Translations under genes and position numbers: made by a program
In this document: piece by piece, positions 47,745 through 56,627 of the stretch
Numbering within the stretch: the first letter of the stretch is position 1
Layout: each line of letters begins with the position of its first letter
Notes under the pieces: model-generated
The model's database searches: none
What the model saw: the letters and a program-made list of their open reading frames with translations, nothing else
Told to the model about the DNA's origin: nothing
NCBI GenBank assembly: GCA_963818445.1
Contig: CAWFSG010000012.1
Coordinates: 62,001-126,000 of the forward strand
Direction: 5' to 3'
Source: Prado023 sp963818445
GTDB lineage: Bacteria > Actinomycetota > Actinomycetes > S36-B12 > CAIYMF01
DNA: 64,000 bases

Positions 47745-48632
47745 TCAGGTGATCGACGCCTGATAGATGCTCTCGATCGAGGCATCGAGGGCGGCGTCGA
47801 ACTCCACCTGGCTCTGCTGGGCGGTCAGTCCCTCGGTCAGGGCCCGGGAGAAGCTGGCCACCACGCCGTGGTTGCGCGCGAGCAACTCGTTGGCCTCCGC
47901 CCGGGTGTACCCGCCGGACAGTGCGACCACCCGCAGGACGTTGGGGTGCTCCACGAGCTCGGCGTAGAAGTCGTCCTGCTCGGGCAGGGTCAGCTTCAGC
48001 ATGATGAAGTCATCAGGGCCGAGCTGCCCGATCTCGGCCAGGAGCGCAGCCTTGAGCAGGACCTCGGCCTGGGCCTTCTCCGGGCTGTGGATGTCGATCT
48101 CGGGCTCGATGATCGGCACCAGGCCCGCACCGATGATGTGACGGCCGACCTCGAACTGCTGGCGCACGACCGCGCCCACTCCTGCCTCGTTGCCCAACTT
48201 GATGACCGAGCGCATCTTCGTGCCGAAGACACCGTGGGAGATCGCCCTGGCCATGACGGCATCGAGGTCGGGCATCGGCTTCATGACCTGGGCCCCGTCG
48301 GCCTCCTCGGCCAGGCCCTTGTCCACCTTCAGGAAGGGCACCACGTTCTTCTGCTGCCACAGGTACTCCGCGGCACCCATGCCCATGATCTGGCGGTCCA
48401 TCGTCATCTCGAACAGGATCGAGCCGAGGATCCGCTCCCCGGTGAACGCGGGGCTGGTGATGATCCGCGTGCGCATCTCGTGGATCCGGTCATACATCTC
48501 GGCGTCGCCGGAGTAGGCCGACTCATCCATCCCGTAGAGCCGCAGCGCCTTCGGGGTACTGCCACCGCTCTGGTCCAGTGCCGCGATGAATCCCTGGGCG
48601 GTCTTGATCTTCTGGAACTGCTCGCTGTTCAC
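47745..48632 (-). CDS. fructose-bisphosphate aldolase class I
   Basis: Intact 295-residue class I (Schiff-base) aldolase of the bacterial type, cleaving fructose-1,6-bisphosphate without metal. Motifs: FIAALDQSGGSTPKALR near the N-terminus, the active-site lysines in VPFLKVDKGL and FIMLKLTLPE, VPIIEPEIDIHS and ALSGGYTRAEANELL. The length matches this subfamily. It is a solitary gene; with PFK nearby it suggests glycolytic genes are clustered loosely here. Confidence 0.92.
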   Translation of the reverse strand: MNSEQFQKIKTAQGFIAALDQSGGSTPKALRLYGMDESAYSGDAEMYDRIHEMRTRIITSPAFTGERILGSILFEMTMDRQIMGMGAAEYLWQQKNVVPFLKVDKGLAEEADGAQVMKPMPDLDAVMARAISHGVFGTKMRSVIKLGNEAGVGAVVRQQFEVGRHIIGAGLVPIIEPEIDIHSPEKAQAEVLLKAALLAEIGQLGPDDFIMLKLTLPEQDDFYAELVEHPNVLRVVALSGGYTRAEANELLARNHGVVASFSRALTEGLTAQQSQVEFDAALDASIESIYQASIT

Positions 48633-48765
48633 GAGTCCACATCCTTCGCATCGCCGCAGTGGCCCACGTCTCGTGGGTCACTTCCGTACTACGCCGACGC
48701 CATGGCGCTGTCAAGGTGAGCTCGCCCCGAGATCCGCGATCGGCGCAGGTGCCTCGGCGCTGGGA

Positions 48766-49591
48766 TCAGGCTGCGGCCACCGCGAACACCACATGGCTGG
48801 TGTCGTTCCCGGTGTCGCTCAGGACTCCGCGATGGAGGACGACGTCGCAGAATCCTGCCCCCGCCACCATCTCGCGGACCAACTCCTCGGTGAAGCAGTG
48901 TTCCCACACATCGAAGGAGCGGGTTCCGGACTCGGTGAGCAGCGTGTAGTTGATGCGCTGGGCACGTGCTGCCTCATCGACGAGGCGCTGGGTGAGCAGC
49001 AGGTGCGGTCCGGGCGCCCAGAACCCCCCGGTTGCCGATGCCGCCCAGTCCCGACCCCCGAATGAGCCGAGGCGGCGTCAGCGTCCAGGAAGTCGAAGAT
49101 GAACCTGCCTCCCGGGCGCAACCGGGACCGGATCATGTCGAGCAACCGGAGCTGGACCCGCGCAGATGCGTCCCGAAGTCCAGGTAGATGATGACGATCA
49201 GGTCGAATGGCCCCTCGGGCATCTCCACGGTGTAGTCGCCCAGGACGTAGTGGACCGCTCCCCCGGCGCGACCGCGGGCGTACTCGATCGAGGCGGCGTT
49301 GAGATCGACCCCCGTCACCTCGAAGCCCCGGTTCGCGAGGCGTTGGGCGTAGAGGCCCGGCCCACAGCCGAGATCCAGCACCGCCGCACCAGGTGGCAGC
49401 CCGTCGACGAGCCACTCGACGGTGGCCTCCACCGTGGCGGGGACGCGGGTGGCGGCATCGAGGGACTCATCCAGGTGCGCCAGGAGCAACTGCTGCTGGA
49501 CATGGGGATCACGCCAGATGGACCCCCCGGTCTGGGGCGCTGCTCCCGTCTCGAGCTGGCGGAGGGCGTCGAGGTCGATGGAGATCGTCAC
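48766..49591 (-). CDS. class I SAM-dependent methyltransferase (frameshifted)
   Basis: Methyltransferase of about 275 residues starting GTG 49591 (TISIDLDALRQLETG). The SAM site is VLDLGCGPGLYAQRLANRG with VTGVDLNAASIEYA and FDLIVIIYLDFGT. A shift near 49165 leads into LLDMIRSRLRPGGRFIFDF, and another near 49050 into the C-terminal reading with EHCFTEELVREMVAGAGFCD, ending at TGA 48766. All core strands are then present. Substrate unknown. It is divergent from the second WS/DGAT gene with a 76-base gap. Confidence 0.78.
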
Positions 49592-49667
49592 ACCCACCAC
49601 GGTAGGGCCACACTCAGACTGTGACCCCTGGAGGACGGTCGAGCCGGGGTGTGGGATTGTCGGGACC

Positions 49668-51013
49668 GTGAGCACGTCCGCATGGTTCCAGCGGCTGGGG
49701 CCCGGCGACGTCCAGGCGTTGGCCACGGATGTCGGACCTGTGCCGATGAATGTGGGTGCCGTCCTCGTCATGGACTCCGACACCGACTTCGACCTTGCCG
49801 GCGCACGGCAGCTTCTCGAGACTCGACTCGCGGCGATCCCTCGCCTGCGCCAGCGGCTGGTCACGGTCCCCTTCGGATGCGGCCGGCCGATCTGGGTGGA
49901 CGACCCACGGTTCCAGGTGGGCGCTCACGTGGAGCAGGTCCGATGTCGAGCGCCCGGGGACCACGCTGCACTGTTGGACACCGCGGTGGTGGCCGTCACC
50001 AGCCCGCTGGTCCGGTCGCGGCCGCTGTGGCGGGCGGTTCTGGTCACCGACCTCGCCGACGGCTCGGCTGCCATCGTCTTCGTCCTCCACCACGTGGTGG
50101 CCGATGGCATCGGCGGCCTCGCAGTCCTCGCAGCCCTGGTCGACGAGGCTGCGACCGGCCCCGAACCGGACGACGTCCCCAAGAACCCCGCCCACAGCCC
50201 ACGACCCGCCAGCTTCGCGCCGACGCCTGGAACACCCGGCTGCGCTCGGTGCGCCGGATCCCCGCCAGCACAGCCACCCTTCGTGCTGCCCTCGTCGAGC
50301 TGGGCCGGGGCCGGCCCGATCTCGCGCCGCGGACCTCCCTGAACGTGCCGACCGGGCCCCGCCGCCAGGTGACGACGGTCGAGGCCGAGCTGGCGGCGAT
50401 CCGGGGAGTTGCCCACGCACACGGGGCCACCGTGAACGATGTGATGCTCGCCGCCGTGAGCGGAGCCCTTGAGACGGTCCTGGAGCATCGCGGGGAGCGA
50501 GCGCCCGCCCTGGTCATCTCCGTGCCGGTCTCGGCCCGGACCCGGGCAACGACGGCAGTGCTCGGCAACCAGACCGGGGTGATGCCTGTCCGGGTTCCCC
50601 TGATCGAGCCCGTCGAGGCACGTCTGCTCGAGATCTCCCGGGTCACCGCACTCCAGCGGACCGCCACACGCGGGTCCTCCGCGGCACTCGTCGCGCCCGC
50701 CTTCCGACTCCTGGCAGCGGTGGGGCTCTTCCGCCCGCTCATCGACCGGCAGCGCCTGGTCAACTCCTTCCTCACCAACATCCGGGGCCCCGTTGATCCC
50801 CTGACCTTCCAGGGGGCACGGATCACGCAGATCGTGCCGATCACCATCACCGCCGGAAACGTCGTTGCGGCATTCGCGATCCTGTCCTACGCCGGCACGT
50901 TGACGACCACCGTCATCGTCGACCCCGACGCCGTCCCCGACGTCAGCCTTCTCACGAAGGCCCTCGGGTCCGAATTCGAGTCCCTGGGTATCGCGTGCCG
51001 CCTTGGGCGTTGA
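49668..51013 (+). CDS. wax ester synthase / diacylglycerol acyltransferase, second copy (frameshifted)
   Basis: About 448 residues from GTG 49668 (STSAWFQRLGPGDVQALA). Catalytic motif FVLHHVVADGIGG lies near residue 138, preceded by GCGRPIWVDDPRF. One indel near 50195 moves the reading to RQLRADAWNTRLRSVRRIP, and the rest is open: TVNDVMLAAVSGAL, SFLTNIRGPVDPLTF, ILSYAGTLTTTVIVDPD. It resembles the copy at 15032 in architecture but is clearly divergent in sequence. It makes storage lipid, or acts as a lipid acyltransferase; the acyl acceptor cannot be predicted. Confidence 0.85.
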
Positions 51014-51045
51014 CATGCGCCGAGGTGTCACCCGACCCTGTGACG

Positions 51046-51340
51046 GTGGATCGAATCAGCGCCCTGGTCCCCCTCGTCTCAGTCCTGCTGCTGGGCAGCG
51101 GTTGTTCAACCGCCGCGGAGTCGGCTACCCCACCGGATCAAGCCGGCGCACCCTCCGCTCGTCGGAACCCAGGTTCACCTCGGACATGTACCGGTACTCC
51201 GTGACCATTCCCACCGGATGGGACGCGAAGGCTGCATCGTCTAGGGGCCTTGATCCTGACGTCCTTCTCGTCAGGAGGACGGAACAGACGTCCTGCCCGC
51301 CTTCGAGGAGATGCTCGCCTCCTTCCGCTGGCAGCCCTGA
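51046..51340 (+). pseudogene. decayed lipoprotein gene
   Basis: Starts with a signal peptide and lipobox (ISALVPLVSVLLLGSGCSTA), then changes frame to FTSDMYRYSVTIPTGWDAKAA, then again to DVLPAFEEMLASFRWQP before TGA 51338. These three pieces match the ends of a PsbP-like actinobacterial lipoprotein normally twice this long, and the middle is missing. Unlike the other broken genes, a simple indel correction cannot restore it, so this is probably a genuine pseudogene. The rest of the gap to 51461 shows nothing clear. Confidence 0.5.
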
Positions 51341-51461
51341 TCGCGATCGTGGCTGGCAGACCTCAGGTCCGAGAGCGAATCCCCTCAACGAGCGGGACTG
51401 CCCCCACGCTCCGGTCCACCGCGGCGCGCAACGCCCCCGCGCGCCGGAGCAGACTCGGGGC

Positions 51462-52859
51462 ATGACTGACGAACGCCCGGGCCAGCGCCGCCACTCGTGG
51501 GCGGAGCCCTACAAGATCAAGATGGTCGAGCCGCTGCGAATGACCACGCGCGCCGAGCGCGAGGGCGCACTGACCGAAGCCGGGTGGAACACGTTCCTGC
51601 TGCGCAGCCGTGATGTGTACATCGACCTGCTCACCGACAGTGGCACGAACGCGATGTCGCAGGAGCAGTGGGCCGCGCTCATGCTCGGCGATGAGGCCTA
51701 CGCCGGCAGCGAGAGCTTCTACCGCTTCGAGAGCGCCGTGCAGGACGTGTACGGCTACCCCTTCATGGTGCCCACGCACCAGGGCCGCGGTGCCGAGCAC
51801 ATCATCTCCCAGGTGCTCATCAGCGGGGGCGACGTGGTGCCCGGGAACATGTACTTCACCACCACGCGGCTGCACCAGGAACTGGCGGGCGGCACATTCG
51901 TCGACATCATCATCGACGAGGCGCACGACCCGTCCAGCGAGCACCCGTTCAAGGGCGACGTGGACCTCGCGAAGCTGCGGGCGGTGATCGACGAGTACGG
52001 CCGGGAGCGCATCCCGTACGTGAGCATCGCGGTGACGGTCAACATGGCCGGCGGCCAGCCGATGAGCCTGGCCAACATCGCCGAGGTCCACGACCTGTGC
52101 CGAACCCACGGCATCCCGCTGTACTGCGACATCACGCGGATCGCTGAGAACGCGTGGTTCATCCGCCAGCGCGAGCCCGGCTACGCCGACGTCCCGGTCG
52201 CCGAGATCGTGCGGCGCATCTGCGACCTCACCGACGGCGCGTGGATGAGCGCGAAGAAGGATGCGCTGGTGAACATCGGCGGGTTCCTCGCCCTGCGCGA
52301 CCCCGACGTGTTCGAGGAGGCGCGCAACCTGTGCGTGGTCTACGAGGGCCTGCACACCTATGGCGGACTGGCCGGGCGCGACATGGAGGCCATCGCCCGC
52401 GGCCTGCACGAGTCGGTCGACCAGGCCCATCTCGACGCCCGCATCGGCCAGGTGATCTACCTCGGCGAACAGCTGCGCCAGGAGGGGGTGCCGATCGTGC
52501 TGCCGATCGGCGGGCACGCGGTGTTCCTCGACGCCGCCGGGTTCCTGCCGCACATCCCGCAGGTGCAGTTCCCCGGGCAGCGGCTGGCGGGCGAGATCTA
52601 CCTCGAGGCCGGCGTGCGCACCATGGAGCGCGGCATCGTGTCGGCGGGTCGCGACCCGGAGACCGGGGATCACCGGCACCCGCGCCTGGAGCTGGTGCGG
52701 ATCACCATCCCGCGGCGGGTCTACACCCAGGCGCACATGGACGTCACGGCCGAGGCCGTCCTGTCGGTGTGGGACCGGCGCGAGTCGGTGCGCGGGCTGG
52801 AGATGACCTTCGAGCCGAAGTACCTGCGGTTCTTCCAGGCCCGCTTCCGCCCGTTGTGA
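51462..52859 (+). CDS. tpl: tyrosine phenol-lyase
   Basis: Intact 465-residue PLP-dependent beta-eliminating lyase cleaving tyrosine to phenol, pyruvate and ammonia. The sequence follows Citrobacter TPL closely: DVYIDLLTDSGTNAMSQEQW, GDEAYAGSESFY, VPTHQGRGAEH, FTTTRLHQE (with the TPL threonine), VTVNMAGGQPMS, the PLP lysine in MSAKKDALVNIGGFLA, YGGLAGRDMEA, GGHAVFLDA and GVRTMERGIVSAGRD. The arginine of GVRTMERG and the VNIGGFL block point to TPL rather than tryptophanase, although SAKKD is the tryptophanase spelling. Start ATG 51462. No dedicated regulator or permease is adjacent. Confidence 0.87.
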   Translation: MTDERPGQRRHSWAEPYKIKMVEPLRMTTRAEREGALTEAGWNTFLLRSRDVYIDLLTDSGTNAMSQEQWAALMLGDEAYAGSESFYRFESAVQDVYGYPFMVPTHQGRGAEHIISQVLISGGDVVPGNMYFTTTRLHQELAGGTFVDIIIDEAHDPSSEHPFKGDVDLAKLRAVIDEYGRERIPYVSIAVTVNMAGGQPMSLANIAEVHDLCRTHGIPLYCDITRIAENAWFIRQREPGYADVPVAEIVRRICDLTDGAWMSAKKDALVNIGGFLALRDPDVFEEARNLCVVYEGLHTYGGLAGRDMEAIARGLHESVDQAHLDARIGQVIYLGEQLRQEGVPIVLPIGGHAVFLDAAGFLPHIPQVQFPGQRLAGEIYLEAGVRTMERGIVSAGRDPETGDHRHPRLELVRITIPRRVYTQAHMDVTAEAVLSVWDRRESVRGLEMTFEPKYLRFFQARFRPL

Positions 52860-52904
52860 GCGCGGTTGACCCGGCAGTTGCTGAGGTCGCGCAAGGATGA
52901 GCGC

Positions 52905-54327
52905 ATGACCCGAGCCACGGATGATCCCGTGCGCGTCCTCGAGCAGCTGCCCGGACGGGACCGTGCGCCAGCAGTCGCCGCTGACCGGAACGGTGGTGTG
53001 GACGGTTCCAGGTCGATCCAACCGGCCGATCCCCTCGGCCCTGCCCACACCGCAGCCGCTGGGCTCCGCCAGCTCGGAGGCGGTCTGCGCCTTCTGCCCC
53101 GGCCGGTATCTCGAGACGCCGCCGGAGCGGTCCCGGCTGATCCTCGAGCCCGACGCCGGCGGGTCCGCACCGTGGACCGTCCTGCAGAACCTGCCCGCCG
53201 AGCAGCTCGGGGAGACCGTGGCGGACTTCCGGCGCTTCCCCAACCTGTTCGAGATCCTCGCGTTCGAGTACTGGCACGCCAACCATGGCTACGAGATCCC
53301 GGCTAGCGGCACGCTGCCCGCGCCCCGAGTACGTCCGCCACACCGGTCGGACGGGACCATGTCCTGGCCATCAAGCGGACCCGGATGCAGTCGGCCGGCG
53401 CCAGCGCCGAGGAGGTCGCGGCCGAGCCCGAGGAGCGGCTGCTCGCCCGCGCCGGCACCCTGTTCGCCAGCTCGCACGACGTCATCGCCGCCCGCCGGCA
53501 CTTCGTCGACGGGGCGACTCGCGACGACGAACTGGCCTCCTCGGGGGACCTCACTGCGTTGGAGCACCACGCCTTCCTGAGCCTGACAGTGGATGGGCTC
53601 GCGGACCTGAACCGGACCAACCCGTTCGCCCGCTACGTCGCGGCGTTCCAGAACTGGCTGCGCCCCGCCGGGGCCTCCTTCGACCACCTGCACAAGCAGC
53701 TGGTGGCGATCGACGAGTACGGGCCCCTGATGACCCGCGCCCTGGGCATGCTCCGCGATGCACCCGACCTGTTCAACACGACGATCGTCGACCCGGCGGC
53801 CCGGGATCGGCTGGTCATCGCCGAGAACGACCACTGCATCGCCGTTGCGGGCGTCGGGCATCGCTATCCCACCGTCGAGATCTACGCCACGGGCACGGCC
53901 CAACTGCCGTGGGAGCACTCCCCGGAGGCCCTTCGAGCGGTCTCGGACGTGCTGCACGCCTGTCACGCCGCAACGGGTCGGGCCGGTCCCCACCAACGAG
54001 GAGTGGCACTACCGCCCGATCGGTGCCGAGGCCGCGATGCCGTGGCGGATCAACCTCAAGTGGCGCGTGTCGACGCTCGCCGGGTTCGAGGGCGGGACGA
54101 AGATCAACGTGAACACGATCAGCCCGTTCACGCTGCGCCAGCGGATGGTCGACGCCCTGGTGGGGCTGCGCTCAACTGGGCGCATCGAGCCGATGGCCAT
54201 CGGGGACGAGTGCTCGCATCGGACCGGAGCGCTTCGCTACGCGCAGGCAGTGACCCGCGACCACGCCCTCGCCTGGGTCATGCCACCTGTTCTCCCGTTC
54301 GGTAGGCCAGCCAGGCCTCCGGGGTGA
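52905..54327 (+). CDS. DUF4921 family protein, GalT/HIT-like (frameshifted)
   Basis: About 470 residues. ATG 52905 gives MTRATDDPVRVLEQLP. A one-base shift near 52951 leads to DGTVRQQSPLTGTVVWTVPGR, with the paired-cysteine motif AVCAFCPGRYLETPPE. Another shift near 53320 leads to HVLAIKRTRMQSAGASAEEV, the HIT-like histidine motif SFDHLHKQLVAIDEYG and an N-terminal-hydrolase-like core. A third near 53985 leads to NEEWHYRPIGAEAAMPWRIN. The fold resembles galactose-1-phosphate uridylyltransferases (nucleotide-binding HIT superfamily), but the substrate is unknown. The tail overlaps the convergent repeat-protein gene by 50 bases, so the true stop may lie slightly earlier. Confidence 0.72.
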
Positions 54328-54817
54328 GCCCCATGTGGGTCAGCACCGGAGCCATCGGCCCGCTCGCCGGCGCGGAACTCCTGCCAGGCCTCAGGGTGAG
54401 CCCCATGTGGGTCAGCACCGGAGCCATCGCCCGCTCGCCGGCGCGGAACTCCTGCCATGCCGGCAGGGTCAGACCCATGTGGAACGGTGTGGTGGACGCC
54501 CGCTCGCCTGCTCGGAACTCCTGCCAGGCCTGTGGGGTCAGACCCATGTGCAGGTCAGCAGTGCTTGTCGGCGAGGACTGCGTGAACGCGAAGATCCCCG
54601 CGACCACGAGGAGGAACCCGATCGCACCGGCCAGAGCCCATGCGAGCGTGTGCCCCCGTGCGCTCCGGCGCGACCGGGGCGGCCTCCGGCTGGGCGTCGG
54701 GGGAGCCTCAATGTGCTCCTGCGCAGGAATGCCCTCTGTCACGACCTCCAGTGGCGGCATGTCCGCCACCGGGGTCATCTGCGAAGCCTCGAGCGGCTTC
54801 TCGAACTTGGTGGCCAT
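54278..54817 (-). CDS. HMGLT-repeat membrane protein A
   Basis: About 179 residues from ATG 54817 (good GGAGG). The N-terminus is cytosolic, starting MATKFEKPLEASQMTPVADM and followed by VVTEGIPAQEHIEAPP. One membrane helix (LAWALAGAIGFLLVVAGIFAF) precedes a tail of four repeats of 23-24 residues with core HMGLTPxAWQEFRAGERA. One repeat is garbled over 12 residues by two compensating indels near 54390 and 54357. Two units are 72 bases apart with near-identical DNA. A clear paralogue with the same N-terminus lies at 55698-56486, and a Crp regulator sits between them. I recognise no family; the repeat would be outside the cell if the helix is N-in. Confidence 0.65.
   Translation of the reverse strand: MATKFEKPLEASQMTPVADMPPLEVVTEGIPAQEHIEAPPTPSRRPPRSRRSARGHTLAWALAGAIGFLLVVAGIFAFTQSSPTSTADLHMGLTPQAWQEFRAGERASTTPFHMGLTLPAWQEFRAGERAMAPVLTHMGLTLRPGRSSAPASGPMAPVLTHMGLTPEAWLAYRTGEQVA
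54324..54560. repeat. 72-base tandem repeats encoding HMGLT units
   Basis: Two near-identical units begin at 54324 and 54396 (72 bases apart; GTGAGCCCCATGTGGGTCAG on the plus strand). Two more diverged units follow to about 54560. Each encodes one HMGLT-AWQ peptide of gene A on the minus strand. Confidence 0.7.
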
Positions 54818-55000
54818 CACGGCCTCCCTTCGACCATCCCCCGACCGATCCGCCAAACCTTGGGGACCAGTTCCATGATCGGGCGACCGACCAGCCCGCG
54901 ATGTGATCTGGACGACACTGCGGATGTGCCCGCGATCGACACACCTGCCAGGGCCAGCGCCCCGGATCCCGCGGATCCCTCAGCGGGCGCCGCGGACCGC

Positions 55001-55652
55001 TCAGCGGGCGGCGCGGGCCAGCGTCTCGAGGTCCGCGATGGTGATGTGGCGCCGACCGAGTCGCACGACGCCCTGGTCCTCGAGATGGCGCAGCACCCGA
55101 TTGGCCGTGGGTCGCGAGACGCCGGCCATGGCGGCCAGGTCGTCCTGGGTCAGGGGCAGCGGCTCGGCCCCGTCGACGCCGAACGAGCAGCGGCAGTCGA
55201 GCAGGCGCCTGGCGACCCGGTGCTCCGCGTCGACGAACAGGGCGTCGGCGAGCAGCGCCGACATCCGCTCGAGCCGCTGGGTGAGTGTCAGCAGGAGCCA
55301 GTCGGTCAGGTCGGGATGGTCCGCCCGCAGGTCGTGGAACCGTGTCGCCAGGACCGACAGGACGTGCACGTCGTCGAGGGCAACCACCGTCGCGGTGTGG
55401 TGGTGGTCCGGGCGGATCAGCCCGACCTCCCCGAAGGCGTCGGGGGCCGCGATCAGGCCGATGGTCACGTCGTCGCCATCAGGTGTGAGCACGTGCACCG
55501 ACACACGTCCGCGGCGAAGGAGGAACAGCGAGTCGCACGGATCTCCCTGGTGGAAGACCACCTCACCCGGACGGAACTCCCGAGGCCTGCCCGCCCGCAG
55601 CAGGGCCTCGCGAGTCGCAGCCCGAGATCGTCTCGAACGACTCCGCGTTCAC
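55001..55652 (-). CDS. Crp/Fnr family transcriptional regulator (frameshift near start)
   Basis: About 217 residues. A cyclic-nucleotide-binding-like beta-barrel (FRPGEVVFHQGDPCDSLFLL, FGEVGLIRPDHHHTATVVAL), a dimer helix and a C-terminal HTH (LTQDDLAAMAGVSRPTANRVL) are present. The cNMP phosphate-binding region reads DAFGEVGLIRPDHHHTATV; it lacks the exact RTA of E. coli Crp, so a ligand other than cAMP is possible. GTG 55652 (VNAESFETIS) reaches the main frame through a one-base shift near 55622. It lies between two paralogous HMGLT-repeat genes on the same strand and may control them. Confidence 0.8.
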
Positions 55653-55697
55653 GATTCCATGCAATCACCGGTCCGCGTCGCGCACCAGAGTCCAGAG

Positions 55698-56486
55698 TCA
55701 CATGTCCGGGAACGGCGGGATCGAGATCGACGGGATCGACGCGATCGGCGGGATCGAGATCGGCTCGATCGTCGGGAACGACGGGAACGAGATCGGCTCG
55801 ATCGTCGGGATCGACATCGACGGGATCGTCGGGATCGAGATCGGCTGGGTTGTCGGGGTCGCCGGGGTCGACGGATCGACGGGATCGAGATCGGCTCGAT
55901 CGTCGGGATCGACATCGGCGCGATCGGCTCGATCGACGCGATCGACATCGACTCGATCGACGGGATCGACATCGACGACATCGGCTCGATCGACGCGATC
56001 GACATCGGCGCCATCGACGCGATCGACGGGATCGACCAGTACGGCATGTACGGCAGCGCAGAACCACGCAACTGCCCGGCGTAGACCGGCTCGGACGCCC
56101 GCTCACCTGACCGGTACGCCTGCCACGCCGGCAGGGTCAGGCCCAGGTGGAACGGCGTTGTCGACGCCCGCTCACCTGCCCGGTACTCCTGCCATGCCTG
56201 CGGGGTGAGCCCCATGTGCAGGTCCGACGTGCTTGGTCGACGAGTACTGCGTCACCGCGAAGATCCCCGCGACCACGACCAGGAACCCGATCACGCCGGC
56301 CAGCGCCCACGCGAACCAGTTCCTCCGGCGCTCGGGCGCCACGGGCGGCGCCCCCGGCTGGGACACGGGCGGCGGCCCGATGTGCTCCTGCGGCGGGATG
56401 CCCTCGGTCACCACATCCAGCGGGGGCATGTCCGCCACGTGCGTCAACTGCGAAGCCTCAAGCGGCTTCTCCACCTTGGTACTCAT
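55698..56486 (-). CDS. HMGLT-repeat membrane protein B with Ile/Pro/Ser tandem-repeat tail (frameshifted)
   Basis: Paralogue of the gene at 54278, about 262 residues. ATG 56486 (good GGAGG) gives MSTKVEKPLEASQLTHVADM, with VVTEGIPPQEHIGPPP, one helix (WALAGVIGFLVVVAGIFAV), and, after a shift near 56229, two repeats HMGLTPQAWQEYRAGERA and HLGLTLPAWQAYRSGERA. A short linker leads to a tail of about 110 residues built from SIP/SIE/SIA/SMS/PISIP triplets. After another shift near 55880 the tail continues (QPISIPTIPSMSIPTIEP) and ends PPFPDM at TGA 55698. The tail is encoded by the GATCG-rich repeat. Function unknown. Confidence 0.6.
55711..56036. repeat. GATCG-rich short tandem repeat array
   Basis: Degenerate 6- and 9-base periodicity built on GATCGA/GATCGG/ATCGAC. 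I count 27 GATCG pentamers in about 325 bases, arranged as units such as GGGATCGAGATCG. On the minus strand it encodes the Ile/Pro/Ser tail of protein B; other frames give meaningless Arg/Ser or Asp/Arg strings. Such an array could expand, contract or shift frame by slippage. Confidence 0.8.
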
Positions 56487-56627
56487 CTCGGCCTCCCCTC
56501 AACCGATCCCCCATCCCTTGGGGGCACTTCCATCGTCTGGCCACCCAGTCGTGCCCGCTATGTCCGCGATGACACCGGAAGTGTCGCCCGGACGACCTTC
56601 CAGCTCCGTCGACTCAGGAGGTCGAGC

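Noticed and set aside
55711..56036. Possible CRISPR array
   Set aside because: Units are 6-9 bases, without constant repeats and unique spacers, and no cas genes are present.
54335..56110. Long plus-strand open frame through the GATCG array (Asp/Arg/Leu or Ser/Thr/Arg repeats)
   Set aside because: It is antisense to the repeat proteins and the Crp gene, has no domain, and arises because the repeat lacks stops in all frames.
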